A stretch of DNA of 64,000 nucleotides from Acanthopleuribacter pedis (GTDB taxonomy: Bacteria; Acidobacteriota; Holophagae; Acanthopleuribacterales; Acanthopleuribacteraceae): positions 62,001-126,000 of the forward strand of contig NZ_JAFREP010000025.1 of the NCBI RefSeq assembly GCF_017377855.1, written 5' to 3'. Below, piece after piece: positions 1-10,652 of this stretch. How positions within the stretch are numbered: position 1 is the first letter of the stretch; every line of letters starts with the position of its first letter. Position numbers and translations under genes: made by a program. The notes below the pieces were generated by a model. It ran no database searches. It was given only the letters and a program-made list of their open reading frames with translations, and had not been told where the DNA came from.

Positions 1-1421
1 TCAGCGCTTTGTGGGGCATGCACGAACACATTCTCAAATCCCTGCCCGACGAACCGCCCAGCCACATGCGCGACGGCGGTTACATGGCCGACGGCGTTGA
101 CGCCGAACTGGACGAATTACGCACCCTGCGCCGCGATTCACGTGCCATATTGGCGCAGATTGAAGCACGCGAGCGCGAGGTGACCGGTATTCCCAAGCTC
201 AAGGTGCAGTACAACAAGGTATTTGGCTATTACATCGAGGTCGGCAAGGTCCATACCGCCAAAGTGCCCGAACACTACGTGCGCAAACAAACCCTGGTCA
301 ACTCCGAGCGCTATATCACCGGGGAACTCAAGGAATACGAAACCAAAATTCTGGGTGCCGAGGAGAAAATTCTCGAAATCGAAGCCCGCCTCTACAGCGA
401 ACTGCTGCGCCATTGTCAGGACCGCATCAATCACTTGCGTACCTGGTCGCGAACCGTTGCGCAAATTGATTTACACGCCGCTTTGGCCGAACTGGCCGTC
501 CAGCGCAACTACTGCCGTCCCAACATGTCCGATAGCGATGAGCTCGAAATCATCGACGGGCGCCATCCCGTGGTCGAGTCCCTGTCCGAGGAACCTTTTA
601 TCGCCAACGACACCTTCCTCAACAACCGCGAGGATCGGGTGCTCATTATCACCGGTCCCAACATGGGTGGTAAAAGTACCTACCTACGGCAAGTCGCCCT
701 GATTACCTTGATGGCGCAGATGGGCTCTTATGTTCCCGCGAGCAAGGCGGATATCGGCGTGGTTGATCGGATTTTTACGCGCGTGGGGGCCAGCGACCAT
801 TTGGCGCGCGGGCAGTCGACCTTTATGGTCGAAATGACCGAAACCGCCAATATTTTGAACCACGCGGGCCCACGCAGCCTCATCATCATGGATGAAATTG
901 GGCGAGGTACCTCCACCTTCGACGGTTTGTCGATTGCCTGGGCTGTTGCCGAGTACCTTCACGACAAAGAGCGCATCGGTGCCAAAACACTGTTCGCCAC
1001 CCATTACCACGAGATGACCGATCTCGAAAAACTCTGCGAAGGCGTGACCAACCTGCACATCACCGTCAAAGAGTGGAAGAACAAAATTGTCTTTCTGCGG
1101 CGTATCGAACGCGGTGCCGCCGACCAGAGTTACGGCATTCACGTCGCGCAGTTGGCCGGTTTACCCGGTGAGGTCGTGCGCCGCGGTCGGGAAATTCTGA
1201 GTAACCTCGAAAAAAATGAACTGGATACCACGGGTAAACCGCGCTTGGCCGCCGCCAAGAAGCCCGATCCGGCCGCCGCCGCTCAAGCCGCACCACTCCA
1301 GCTCAGTTTGTTTGGACCCGAACCTTCGCCCGTATTAGACGCCTTGCGGGCACTGGAAGTCGATGAACTGACACCGCGCAAAGCCCTCGACCTGTTGTTT
1401 GAATGGAAAAGTATGGTGTAG
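1..1421 (+). CDS. mutS: DNA mismatch repair protein MutS, C-terminal part
   Basis: The mismatch-recognition ATPase of methyl-directed repair. The frame is open to the window edge, so roughly the first 400 residues (mismatch-binding and connector domains) lie outside. The visible 470 or so residues contain the clamp/lever region (KLKVQYNKVFGYYIEV), then the ABC-type ATPase with Walker A GPNMGGKST (bases 655-681), the signature and Walker B region DEIGRGTSTFDGLS and the switch FATHYHEM. The C-terminus LLFEWKS is the usual MutS end. A Pro/Ala-rich linker before the last 40 residues separates the ATPase from the small C-terminal dimerisation tail. Nothing looks broken. The position-9 TTG is not a start but an internal codon. 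Confidence 0.97.
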   Translation, partial: SALWGMHEHILKSLPDEPPSHMRDGGYMADGVDAELDELRTLRRDSRAILAQIEAREREVTGIPKLKVQYNKVFGYYIEVGKVHTAKVPEHYVRKQTLVNSERYITGELKEYETKILGAEEKILEIEARLYSELLRHCQDRINHLRTWSRTVAQIDLHAALAELAVQRNYCRPNMSDSDELEIIDGRHPVVESLSEEPFIANDTFLNNREDRVLIITGPNMGGKSTYLRQVALITLMAQMGSYVPASKADIGVVDRIFTRVGASDHLARGQSTFMVEMTETANILNHAGPRSLIIMDEIGRGTSTFDGLSIAWAVAEYLHDKERIGAKTLFATHYHEMTDLEKLCEGVTNLHITVKEWKNKIVFLRRIERGAADQSYGIHVAQLAGLPGEVVRRGREILSNLEKNELDTTGKPRLAAAKKPDPAAAAQAAPLQLSLFGPEPSPVLDALRALEVDELTPRKALDLLFEWKSMV

Positions 1422-1513
1422 GCTGCCCCTAACAGGTGGTTTCGGGGCGGGCTGATTTGAGATCTGCCTGCCTCGTGCTTCTCCGATAGGGTTTGGCTCC
1501 GCGGGGGTGAAGG

Positions 1514-1885
1514 ATGATGTGGTTGGTGGTCGCGATAGGGGGCGCGCTTGGTGCCCTTGCCCGTTACGGTTTGGCATTGTGGCTGAATCCCATGGGTTCG
1601 CGGTTGGTGTTGGGCACCTTGGTCGCCAACCTCTTGGGCTGTTTCCTTGCCGGCTGCCTCATGGGCTGGTTGCACACCAAACCGATGGATCCCCACCTGC
1701 GCTTGTGCCTGCAAACCGGCTTGTTGGGCGCGCTCACGACCTTCAGTACCTTCGCCGTGGAAACCTTGGCCTTGTGGGTTGCCGGCCGTTTTGGCGATGC
1801 CTTTTTGCAGTGGGGCGCGAACGCGCTTGGAACCCTTTTGGCCGCCTGGTTGGGTTTTGTGTTGGTGCGCTTGATGGCGCCATAA
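1514..1885 (+). CDS. crcB: Fluoride ion channel CrcB/Fluc
   Basis: A 123-aa inner-membrane protein with four hydrophobic segments, the normal Fluc length. It exports fluoride as a dual-topology dimer. Family motifs are GGALGALARY (residues 9-18), the GTLVANLLGCF segment with the conserved Asn39, and the GLLGALTTFSTF stretch (69-80) that carries the two 'F-box' phenylalanines and the central Na+ site. ATG at 1514 or 1517 both lie just behind a GGGGGTGAAGG purine run. It is 92 bp downstream of mutS on the same strand. I see no convincing fluoride riboswitch in that gap. Its stop codon lies 2 bp before a dispersed palindromic repeat element. Confidence 0.93.
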   Translation: MMWLVVAIGGALGALARYGLALWLNPMGSRLVLGTLVANLLGCFLAGCLMGWLHTKPMDPHLRLCLQTGLLGALTTFSTFAVETLALWVAGRFGDAFLQWGANALGTLLAAWLGFVLVRLMAP

Positions 1886-1887
1886 CC

Positions 1888-2092
1888 TAGCCCGCATTTC
1901 TCGCAAGGATTCGTCGCGAGAAGCAGAAAGCCTTGTGAGTACGAAGATTACGACCGAGAGACGGCACAGGGGTCCGACCTTTCGGCGTAGCAGCTGAGGC
2001 GAAGGCGACTCGGCCGAGTAATGCGGGAGGCCGCCCCCTCGTAATCGCATGGCTTGCCCCGTAGCAGAATTCCTTGTGAGAAATGCGGGCTA
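1888..2092 (+). repeat. Dispersed palindromic element, copy 1 (one internal 15-bp unit)
   Basis: About 205 bp bounded by inverted ends: TAGCCCGCATTTCTCGCAAG on the left and CTTGTGAGAAATGCGGGCTA on the right. Inside are the shared blocks GATTCGTCGCGAGAAGC, AGCCTTGTGAGTACGAAG, one GGGGTCCGACC unit, GCGTAGCAGCTGAGGCGAAGG, CTCGTAATCGCATGG and CCCCGTAGCAGAATTC. It begins 2 bp after the crcB stop. No open frame in it is shared between copies in a way that suggests a protein. Confidence 0.9.
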
Positions 2093-2290
2093 GCCTTGCT
2101 TGGGTTGAACCCACCGCTTTCGGTCTCGTTCTGATGGGGTTTGTGAGCGTCGGCTACCGCGTGGAGGCGTCCCTTTTTGCCGGGCGTTGCCGCCGAAATC
2201 CGTGGTTGCGCCCATCATGGACCGATAATTAAGGCTGAACCTTGGTTTTATGGGCGCCGCTGCTTATTGTTGGTGTGGAGGGAGTGAACT

Positions 2291-3091
2291 ATGAGCGCAA
2301 ATCCAACTTTTGTCGGCATACGCCGATTCTTTTACCTGGCCCTGGCGGGAAGCATCCTGCTGTTTGCTTATGGTTACCTGACCAAAGGGACCCTGCCCGG
2401 CGTGGATCAGGTGGATGAGGCTTTGTTTTTAGAACCCGTGCAAGAAGCCACCGTCAGGGCGCCGTTCGAGCTGACCTACGCCGGCAATAGCTACCATGTG
2501 GTGCCGCGCGCCGAATACCGATTACAAGGCCTGGTGGTAACCCACAACAACATCACCGGCTTCAGCGACATCTACCACGACAGCGGCTCCGTGGATACCA
2601 AGGACATTTGTGTGGTTTACGGCACCAACGCCCGAAGCGGGGTGTACCTCAACAGCGAATTTTGGTCGGGTGCCTGGACCTGTTACTACCGCACGGATTT
2701 GGGGTTTCTGTTTTCCAACAGCCACATTTCCAATAACCACTTGATTACCGACCGCGACGCCCTACGGCGACAAATCGCCGATATTCGCATTGGCGATCAG
2801 GTGGTGGTCGAGGGTTTGCTGGTCGATTACAACCCGATCAACCAACCGCGTAACGTGCGCGGTACCAGCCTGACGCGCGACGACACCGGCAACGGTGCCT
2901 GCGAGGTGTTGTTTGTTGAAAACATCGAAGTTTTGAAAAAGGGCACGCCGCTGGCCTATGCCGCGACCCGCTTCGGTGCCTACGGTTTTGTGCTCAGCCT
3001 GGTGGGGATGCTGGCCGCGCTGGCGATTGAAGCGCACACCACACCGCGCCACCAGTACAGTTCCCGCTGGGGCGAATACAAAGGGTATTAG
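2291..3091 (+). CDS. Membrane-anchored protein of unknown function
   Basis: 266 aa. There is an N-terminal membrane helix (about residues 13-27, FYLALAGSILLFAYGYL), an extracytoplasmic domain of about 200 residues and a C-terminal helix (about 230-250, FGAYGFVLSLVGMLAALAI). The central domain contains conserved-looking patterns: DICVVYGTN, WSGAWTCYY, SNNHLITD and GDQVVVEGLL. I recall comparable uncharacterised proteins with a SNNHL motif but know no function. Start chosen because GGAGGGAG lies about 9 bp upstream of the ATG. It stands alone on the plus strand and is convergent with udk, 11 bp away. Confidence 0.75.
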   Translation: MSANPTFVGIRRFFYLALAGSILLFAYGYLTKGTLPGVDQVDEALFLEPVQEATVRAPFELTYAGNSYHVVPRAEYRLQGLVVTHNNITGFSDIYHDSGSVDTKDICVVYGTNARSGVYLNSEFWSGAWTCYYRTDLGFLFSNSHISNNHLITDRDALRRQIADIRIGDQVVVEGLLVDYNPINQPRNVRGTSLTRDDTGNGACEVLFVENIEVLKKGTPLAYAATRFGAYGFVLSLVGMLAALAIEAHTTPRHQYSSRWGEYKGY

Positions 3092-3102
3092 GTTTCTTTC
3101 CG

Positions 3103-3762
3103 TTAGGTGTGGAGCTGTTCGGGATAGTCGCGTTTGAGCAGCATGTGCAGCTTGCGCGAGAGCAGATCGAGACCCACCTTGTTCTTGCCGCCGTGGGGGA
3201 TGATGATGTCGGCCCAGCGTTTGGAGGGTTCGACGAACTCCAGGTGCATCGGTTTGACCGTGTTTTGGTACTGACTCAAGACCTCGGTCAGGGTGCGGCT
3301 GCGTTCGCCAATGTCGCGATTGAGACGGCGAATGAGGCGGTCGTCGTCGTCGGTGTCGATAAACACCTTCATGTCAAAAAGATCGCGAAGCCGGGGTTCG
3401 GAAAAAATCAAAATGCCTTCGACAATCAGTACGCTGGGCGGGGCCAATTCGTCCACCTGCGTTTTACGGGTGTAGAGACTGAAGTCGTATTGAGGGACCG
3501 CGATGGTTTCGCCGGCCCGTAAACGCTTGATGTCTTCAATCATGCGTTGGGTGTCCAAGCTGGCCGGATGGTCGAAGTTGATCTGTTTGCGTTCGTCGAG
3601 GGTGAGGTGGTCGAGCGATTTGTAATAAGCGTCGTGGCGAATGATGGCGAGGTCGGCGTCGTCGAGTCCGGCCTGCACCAAATCGGCAAAGGTACTTTTG
3701 CCGGAGCCGCTGCCGCCGGCGATTCCGATGACCACCGTGGTGGCGTGAGATGATTGACTCAT
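3103..3762 (-). CDS. udk: Uridine kinase
   Basis: Phosphorylates uridine and cytidine to UMP/CMP in pyrimidine salvage. P-loop GIAGGSGSGKST lies near the N-terminus, then RHDAYYKSLDHL and NFDHPASLD (nucleoside-binding region), YDFSLYTRKT, VEGILIF (Walker-B-like) and the RLIRRLNRDIGERSR lid. The open frame runs back to 4002, but the extra 80 residues look unstructured. I place the start at the ATG at 3762, giving 219 aa, the family's normal length; a GGAGG lies 14 nt upstream, slightly far. An alternative ATG at 3798 has no ribosome-binding site. Confidence 0.93.
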   Translation of the reverse strand: MSQSSHATTVVIGIAGGSGSGKSTFADLVQAGLDDADLAIIRHDAYYKSLDHLTLDERKQINFDHPASLDTQRMIEDIKRLRAGETIAVPQYDFSLYTRKTQVDELAPPSVLIVEGILIFSEPRLRDLFDMKVFIDTDDDDRLIRRLNRDIGERSRTLTEVLSQYQNTVKPMHLEFVEPSKRWADIIIPHGGKNKVGLDLLSRKLHMLLKRDYPEQLHT

Positions 3763-4030
3763 GGGACGTGAAAAAGCCTCCGCGTGTGAATGGTTCATCT
3801 TACACAATTCGCCGCTTCTGATGCGACCAAAGGCGGGAAATGAGGCCGAACGGGGATCGTATGACGGCCGCGGCAACCAGAACGTAGGAAAAGATACGGA
3901 CGGTAACTTTTTCCGATATTTGGATTTGAAATAAATGGGTTCAGTTGGTACATTGGTGGTCGCCCCACTCGTGAGTCTTAGGGATGGGCAGTGAAACCGC
4001 AACAGAGACGGTCGACTGTCAAATTGTGCT

Positions 4031-4058
4031 TAGACATTTAAGCATGATGGCCTATACT
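4031..4058 (+). promoter_or_regulatory. Sigma-70 type promoter for mglBA
   Basis: TAGACA at 4031-4036 (5 of 6 to the -35 consensus), a 16-bp spacer, TATACT at 4053-4058 (5 of 6 to the -10 consensus). Transcription would start near 4065, leaving a leader of about 90 nt before the mglB start at 4157. Confidence 0.6.
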
Positions 4059-4156
4059 CGTTGACGGGCTCCGTCTTGCTAGACAAGCACTTGATCGTTA
4101 GCATGGGCTATCCCTTGCCACATTGCCCTACATTTTTGCGAGAGGAACTCCACCCG

Positions 4157-4636
4157 ATGGATTTAATCCTTTATGACGAAGAACTGCAGCAGGTTCAGAA
4201 AGTTATCAACCAGTTACACATCGACGCGCGTTCAAAAATCGTGTTTGTCGTCGATAAGAACGGCCAGCAAATCGCGGCGGCCGGCGAAATTGGCGACATT
4301 GATCCCACCTCACTCGCGTCGTTGACGGCTGGTAACGTAGCCGCGACGGATGGGCTGGCAAAGTTAATCGGCGAAAAAGAATTTTCGATTCTGTTCCATG
4401 AGGGCGAGCGCGACAACGTTCACATTTCAATTGTGGCCAACCGTGTCATCCTGGTGATCATCTTTGACCACCGTTCCTCCTTGGGCCTTGTTCGTTTGCG
4501 CGTCAAAAAAGCATCGGTCGAGCTGGCTTCCATTTTTGAAACCATTATGGAAAAAGCCCAACGGGAATCGTCCAGCGGTCTCGAAGCCGCCTTTGCTGAA
4601 ATTACCGATGACGACATCGACAATCTCTTTGGCTAA
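4157..4636 (+). CDS. mglB: MglB-type Roadblock/LC7 GTPase-activating protein
   Basis: 159 aa, the same length as Myxococcus MglB. Roadblock/LC7 fold: IVFVVDKNGQQIAAAGEIG and the later MTDGLAKLIGEKEFSILFHE / VHISIVANRVILVIIFD pattern of helix-strand repeats. Known family role: a homodimeric GAP that sits at the rear pole and turns MglA over to set cell polarity. Start: the frame is open from 4061, but ATG 4157 has GAGAGGA about 10 nt upstream and starts the fold without a tail. The mglA start follows 38 bp downstream, so the pair is one operon behind the promoter at 4031. Confidence 0.92.
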   Translation: MDLILYDEELQQVQKVINQLHIDARSKIVFVVDKNGQQIAAAGEIGDIDPTSLASLTAGNVAATDGLAKLIGEKEFSILFHEGERDNVHISIVANRVILVIIFDHRSSLGLVRLRVKKASVELASIFETIMEKAQRESSSGLEAAFAEITDDDIDNLFG

Positions 4637-4674
4637 GTCAATTACCACACTTCAGGTCGGACAGGTGCTCGAAT

Positions 4675-5262
4675 ATGGCTTTTATCAACTATGCTGCACG
4701 AGAAGTAAACTGTAAGATTGTTTATTACGGTCCCGGTTTGTGCGGGAAAACCACGAACCTACAGTTTATTTACGAAAAAACGGATCCACGTAACAAAGGG
4801 AAAATGATCTCTCTTGCGACGGAAACGGATCGGACCCTCTTTTTCGACTTTCTGCCGCTTGATCTCGGCACCATTCGCTCCCTGAAAGTCCGTTTTCACC
4901 TCTACACCGTCCCCGGTCAGGTGTTCTACAACGCCAGCCGAAAGTTAATCCTCAAAGGGGTTGACGGGGTGATCTTTGTTGCCGATTCCCAGGAAGCGCG
5001 TCTCGACGCCAACCTCGAAAGTATCGACAACTTGGACAAGAACCTTAAAGAGCAAGGGTTTGATTTATCCACCATTCCCTACGTGCTCCAGTTAAACAAA
5101 CGCGACCTGCCCACGGCCCTCTCGGCCGAGGAACTCACCCAGGAGTTGCGCATCAAAGGTGAGCCGGTTTTTGAAGCCATCGCCCCCAAGGGCATCGGTG
5201 TTTACGAAACCCTCAAAGCCGCCGCCAAGCAGGTTCTTACCGAACTGAAGAAGAGCAGCTAA
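4675..5262 (+). CDS. mglA: MglA, Ras-like small GTPase of cell polarity
   Basis: 195 aa, as in Myxococcus. P-loop GPGLCGKT (19-26), switch region with FFDFLPLD, PM3 motif TVPGQ (78-82) and the guanine-specifying NKRD (141-144). The PM3 motif has Thr78 and Gln82 where Ras has Asp-x-x-Gly-Gln, the hallmark of the MglA subgroup. In other bacteria MglA-GTP marks the leading pole and directs gliding or type IV pili. No motility structural genes lie in this window. It ends just ahead of a strong terminator. Confidence 0.95.
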   Translation: MAFINYAAREVNCKIVYYGPGLCGKTTNLQFIYEKTDPRNKGKMISLATETDRTLFFDFLPLDLGTIRSLKVRFHLYTVPGQVFYNASRKLILKGVDGVIFVADSQEARLDANLESIDNLDKNLKEQGFDLSTIPYVLQLNKRDLPTALSAEELTQELRIKGEPVFEAIAPKGIGVYETLKAAAKQVLTELKKSS

Positions 5263-5290
5263 CCTTTTACACCGCTCCATTCCCATCTTG

Positions 5291-5315
5291 AAGGCCGACT
5301 CGTTCGGCCTTTTTT
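5291..5315 (+). terminator. Rho-independent terminator of mglBA
   Basis: Perfect 8-bp stem AAGGCCGA / TCGGCCTT around a 5-nt loop, followed by a run of T (5310-5315), 29 bp after the mglA stop. Confidence 0.9.
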
Positions 5316-5375
5316 AATGCCCCGAGTGGCGCGGAACACGGCTTTCTCGCAACGCTCCTGGTTGAGGTGAGATAC

Positions 5376-6371
5376 GTGTCTCCTTTTGAATGGCTTGACG
5401 GCCGTTTTCAACTGACCGATCAGCCCTATTACGTGCTTTTCTTGATTGGGGTTGCCGTCTTGCTACTCGCTTCCGAATTGGTCGTTTTTGTGTTGGCCAA
5501 ACTCGAGAGTCATCAGTTCGGCGTCGTCCACCTCGGCACCCTGTTTACCCCGCTGTGCACCGGTTTTCCAAACCTCATGCTGGGCATTTTTGGGCAGAGC
5601 CGGTTGAGCGGTGATTTGGTCATCCACCTCAATATCGGCAACAACATCGCCAATACCACCCTGGTGACCGGTACCATCATTTTACTGGCCGGGCCGCTTA
5701 CGGTGCGTGTCGCTTCCGGTAAAAGCAAAAAGGCGGTTCAAGCGCGCCGTGACTTTAACATCGCCCTTGCCGTGTTGTGGTTGGGTGCGGCGCTGTTGGT
5801 ATACCTTTGCCACGACGGCTTGGTTTCCCGCTGGGATGCGGCGGCGCTGGTCGGTTGTTATGCCGCCTATCAGGCATTGATGTTGTTCCGACGGGGTAAG
5901 CCAACCAAGTCAAAACGTTTACCCAAGTCGCTCGGCGCCGCGCTTTTGGGGGCGTTGCTTGGTTGCGCCCTGCTGATTTCCTTCAGTGTTGATGCCGTCG
6001 CCGCCGGGATGGAAGGAATGGGCACCCTCGTTCCCGGTGCCTCGCTGGGGATGTTGCTTGGTTTGCTCACTGTTTTGCCGGAAAGTTTCCTGCTGCTGCG
6101 GTTAACGCGCAAGCAAGGCAGTCTCGGCCTCACCGGTTTGGTCGGTGATTGTTTGGTAAGCATCCCGCTGGTGATCGGCGTGTCCGCGCTCATTGTGCCG
6201 ATTCCAACCGCGGTGCTCGCCGGGCCTTGGGACGTCGCCGCGCGTGGCTACTGGATGTTGGGTGCGACCATGCTGGGTTTCTCGATACTTGCCATGCAGC
6301 CCGGACAAATTAGCCGTAAGGTGGGTTTCGGTTTTTGCTGCCTCTACGCTTTGGTGTGGGTGTGGCTCTAG
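5376..6371 (+). CDS. Sodium/calcium exchanger-like (CaCA family) membrane protein
   Basis: 331 aa with about ten hydrophobic segments. Two internal alpha-repeat-like segments are visible: GTLFTPLCTGFPNLMLGIFG with NIGNNIANTTLVTGT in the first half, and LLTVLPESFLLLRL with GLVGDCLVSIPLVIGV in the second. The second keeps the (S/T)xLPE core that binds cations in CaCA exchangers; in the first the usual TSxPE is replaced by TPLCTG, so substrate and activity are uncertain. Start: GTG 5376 with GAGGTGA 5 nt upstream is preferred to the GTG at 5367. The TAG stop (6369-6371) is the first three bases of a dispersed repeat element. Confidence 0.75.
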   Translation: MSPFEWLDGRFQLTDQPYYVLFLIGVAVLLLASELVVFVLAKLESHQFGVVHLGTLFTPLCTGFPNLMLGIFGQSRLSGDLVIHLNIGNNIANTTLVTGTIILLAGPLTVRVASGKSKKAVQARRDFNIALAVLWLGAALLVYLCHDGLVSRWDAAALVGCYAAYQALMLFRRGKPTKSKRLPKSLGAALLGALLGCALLISFSVDAVAAGMEGMGTLVPGASLGMLLGLLTVLPESFLLLRLTRKQGSLGLTGLVGDCLVSIPLVIGVSALIVPIPTAVLAGPWDVAARGYWMLGATMLGFSILAMQPGQISRKVGFGFCCLYALVWVWL

Positions 6372-6664
6372 CCCGCATTTCTCACAAGGAATTCTGCTAC
6401 GGGGCAAGCCATGCGATTACGAGGGTTTGCCTTCCGCGGGGCGGCCTCCCGCGGGGCGGCCACCCGCATTACTCGGTCGAGCCACCTTCACCGTAGCGCT
6501 GCTACGCCGATAGGTCGGACCCCGATAGGTCGGACCCCGAATGGTCGGACCCCGAGAGGTCGGACCCCGAGAGGTCGGACCCCTGCGCTGTCTCTCGGTC
6601 GTAATCTTCGTCCTCACAAGGCTTTCAGCATCTCGCGACGAATCCTTGTGAGAAATGCGGGCCA
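6369..6664 (-). repeat. Dispersed palindromic element, copy 2 (five internal 15-bp units)
   Basis: 296 bp, in the opposite orientation to copy 1. Ends are TAGCCCGCATTTCTCACAAG and CTTGTGAGAAATGCGGGC. Five 15-bp units occupy 6507-6581, each CCGA + two variable bases (TA, TA, AT, GA, GA) + GGTCGGACC. A second short repeat, GCGGGGCGGCC, is present at about 6430-6462. The left end donates the stop codon of the exchanger gene. Confidence 0.92.
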
Positions 6665-6897
6665 GTGCTTGTTTTGCCGCACAAACAAGATTAGCTTGGT
6701 GATGCTGGACGTCTCTCGTGGCGGAAAGGTTCGCTTAGATTGCGTTAAAGCAAAAGAAATAGAGGGCTTAAGGTGCATGCGGTTTTTTGGAACCCAAATT
6801 GCAGTTACTTCAGCCTGCTACCCGTGGGGCGACATTCGCCTCGAAATCAGAACCTCCCCTTATGTTTATCTGTGATCATCCCCAAAGGAGCATTGAG

Positions 6898-7446
6898 ATG
6901 TTAGTGCAAAGTATGACGACCGACTTCCCCGCAAAAATTCTCAACGTGGTTGACGACTTTATCGCAACCGAACTGGAAAGCGTCCGTACCCGTTTGTTGG
7001 CATGCCTGCTGGATCACGACGCCGGCCTCGAAGATTTCGCGGAATTAGGGGCGCTTCACCTCTCGCGGCAGCTCAAAATTGATCGGGTTTTTGTCTGTGA
7101 TACCGCCGACGGCACGATTGTCGCCGGCTGGGGGCGTGGCAAAAATGTGGTGAATTCAGAGGATTGGCCCAAGCAGTACCGTCCCTTGGAAATGGACGAA
7201 ACCCTGATGCAAGCCCTTGAGGGCGACAACCTGGTGGCAAACCCGGTGCCCGGTGTCGGGGCGGATTTTGCGCTGCCCGTGCGATTGAGCGACGGGCGAC
7301 TGTGGATTTTGGTCTTTGACGAGACGGAAACCGCGCGTGAGTTTTCCAATCGCGACCTGGCCCACACCTACTTGGTGCGCGATTTATTGTTGATAAAAGC
7401 GCGGCTCGTGGGCAGTGCTGACAAAGCTTATGCGGTTTCGCTGTAA
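6898..7446 (+). CDS. GAF-like domain protein, unknown role
   Basis: 182 aa, soluble. The middle (about residues 45-160) has the alternating pattern of a GAF sensor: a helix LEDFAELGALHLSRQL, then strands DRVFVCDTADGTIVAGWG and ADFALPVRLSDGRLWILVFDET, and a closing helix FSNRDLAHTYLVRDLLLIKARL. No output domain is attached, so it may bind a ligand or a partner protein. Start: the frame is open from 6787, but ATG 6898 has AAAGGAG 8 nt upstream. GAF assignment is by pattern only. Confidence 0.7.
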   Translation: MLVQSMTTDFPAKILNVVDDFIATELESVRTRLLACLLDHDAGLEDFAELGALHLSRQLKIDRVFVCDTADGTIVAGWGRGKNVVNSEDWPKQYRPLEMDETLMQALEGDNLVANPVPGVGADFALPVRLSDGRLWILVFDETETAREFSNRDLAHTYLVRDLLLIKARLVGSADKAYAVSL

Positions 7447-7481
7447 CCGGGTTCTCATTTTTCGCCGGTATTTTGCCGCCT

Positions 7482-7547
7482 GCCCGGTCGAAACAACCGG
7501 GCTTAGGCTCCCCGGAACGCGGTGCCGCTTTCCGGGGAATGCCTAAC
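7482..7547. terminator. Double hairpin between convergent genes
   Basis: First stem GCCCGGT / ACCGGGC (7482-7488, 7496-7502). Second, larger: TTAGGC + TCCCCGGAA pairs with TTCCGGGGA + GCCTAA (7503-7517 with 7530-7546, 2-nt bulge), loop containing a further GCGG/CCGC. It lies between the stops of the GAF-like gene and the 130-aa minus-strand gene and overlaps the latter's stop. There is no long T run, so function as a bidirectional terminator or mRNA end-protector is inferred. Confidence 0.6.
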
Positions 7548-7935
7548 CTAACTCAAGACGGCGGTGGAACACAAAAGGCGCCGCATCGGTGACCAAGCTA
7601 CCCGCGACGATCACAAAGAAGCTGTGGTCGTCGTCTTCACCCGCGCTAAAACGATCACCGGGGATTGTATACTCGCCGCTGAGTTCGTTGGGGTTGAAGT
7701 CGGCCGTGGGGACCAATGGGTGGGTTTCGATAATGTCGATGACAATATCGCGGCTGGTTTGGGCGAGGAACAAGTCCGCCGCCTTGATTTCATGTTCGCG
7801 GCTCTCGCAATCGAGATGGACGCTGATGGTTACTTGATGATTGGGTGCGACTGTAATTTGAAACGCACACTGAAGATGCTCGTGGTGTTGTGGTTCGTCA
7901 CTAAGGGTGTGACCCTTCAATTTGGGCGTATTCAA
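7543..7935 (-). CDS. Hypothetical protein, 130 aa, TTG start
   Basis: No family recognised. The product is acidic and His-rich near the N-terminus, soluble, with several predicted strands (AFQITVAPNHQVTISVHLD, IVIDIIETHPLV, SFFVIVAGSLVTDAAPFVF), perhaps a small beta-sandwich. Support for being real: TTG start with GAGG 6 nt upstream (within a GAAGGTCGAGG run), a stop codon closely upstream in frame so no other start is possible, and a near-perfect promoter 175 bp upstream on the same strand. Confidence 0.6.
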   Translation of the reverse strand: MNTPKLKGHTLSDEPQHHEHLQCAFQITVAPNHQVTISVHLDCESREHEIKAADLFLAQTSRDIVIDIIETHPLVPTADFNPNELSGEYTIPGDRFSAGEDDDHSFFVIVAGSLVTDAAPFVFHRRLELG

Positions 7936-8054
7936 TCCATACCTCGACCTTCAAACCCCCCGGGGGTTTGGCGTCGACCGTTTACCCGCTGATTCGTTTG
8001 GAACGATCCCCCCGCGGTGAAACAGCCGTTATTTGATAACTTTTTCGGAAAACC

Positions 8055-8086
8055 TACCGGTGCCCAACTAAGCTTGGGTTCCGGTA
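8055..8086 (-). promoter_or_regulatory. Leader hairpin upstream of the 130-aa gene
   Basis: TACCGG-xx-CCCAA pairs with TTGGG-xx-CCGGTA around a 6-nt loop. On the minus strand it lies about 20-50 nt after the predicted transcription start and is followed by GGTTTTCC, so it could act as an attenuator or a leader stabiliser. Confidence 0.4.
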
Positions 8087-8110
8087 AAACCTGTACAAAC
8101 AAAGCTTGGA

Positions 8111-8139
8111 ATAATAGGTAGCCGGCCCGTGCTTGTCAA
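8111..8139 (-). promoter_or_regulatory. Near-consensus sigma-70 promoter
   Basis: Read on the minus strand: TTGACA (8139-8134, 6 of 6), 17-bp spacer, TATTAT (8116-8111, 5 of 6). The only downstream gene on that strand is the 130-aa unknown at 7543-7935. Confidence 0.7.
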
Positions 8140-8213
8140 GGGGCCGCGCGGTCGCCTTGTCAAAACGTTGTTAAACCGGGCGTCGGCTTTGTGTCAGGAC
8201 GGTGGGGGGTGTT

Positions 8214-10652
<2,439 letters not shown>

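Noticed and set aside
1422..1513. Fluoride riboswitch upstream of crcB
   Set aside because: The GGGCTGAT segment only loosely resembles the motif; the conserved pseudoknot partners are not found.
6507..6581. CRISPR-like tandem 15-bp repeats
   Set aside because: The units are adjacent with no unique spacers, and no cas genes are present.
6411..6875. Frame starting MRLRG and containing GRTP repeats, also at 20787-21125 and 11304-11510
   Set aside because: It lies inside dispersed elements; the 15-bp unit creates a repeat in every frame, there is no consistent start or ribosome-binding site, and the frames differ between copies.
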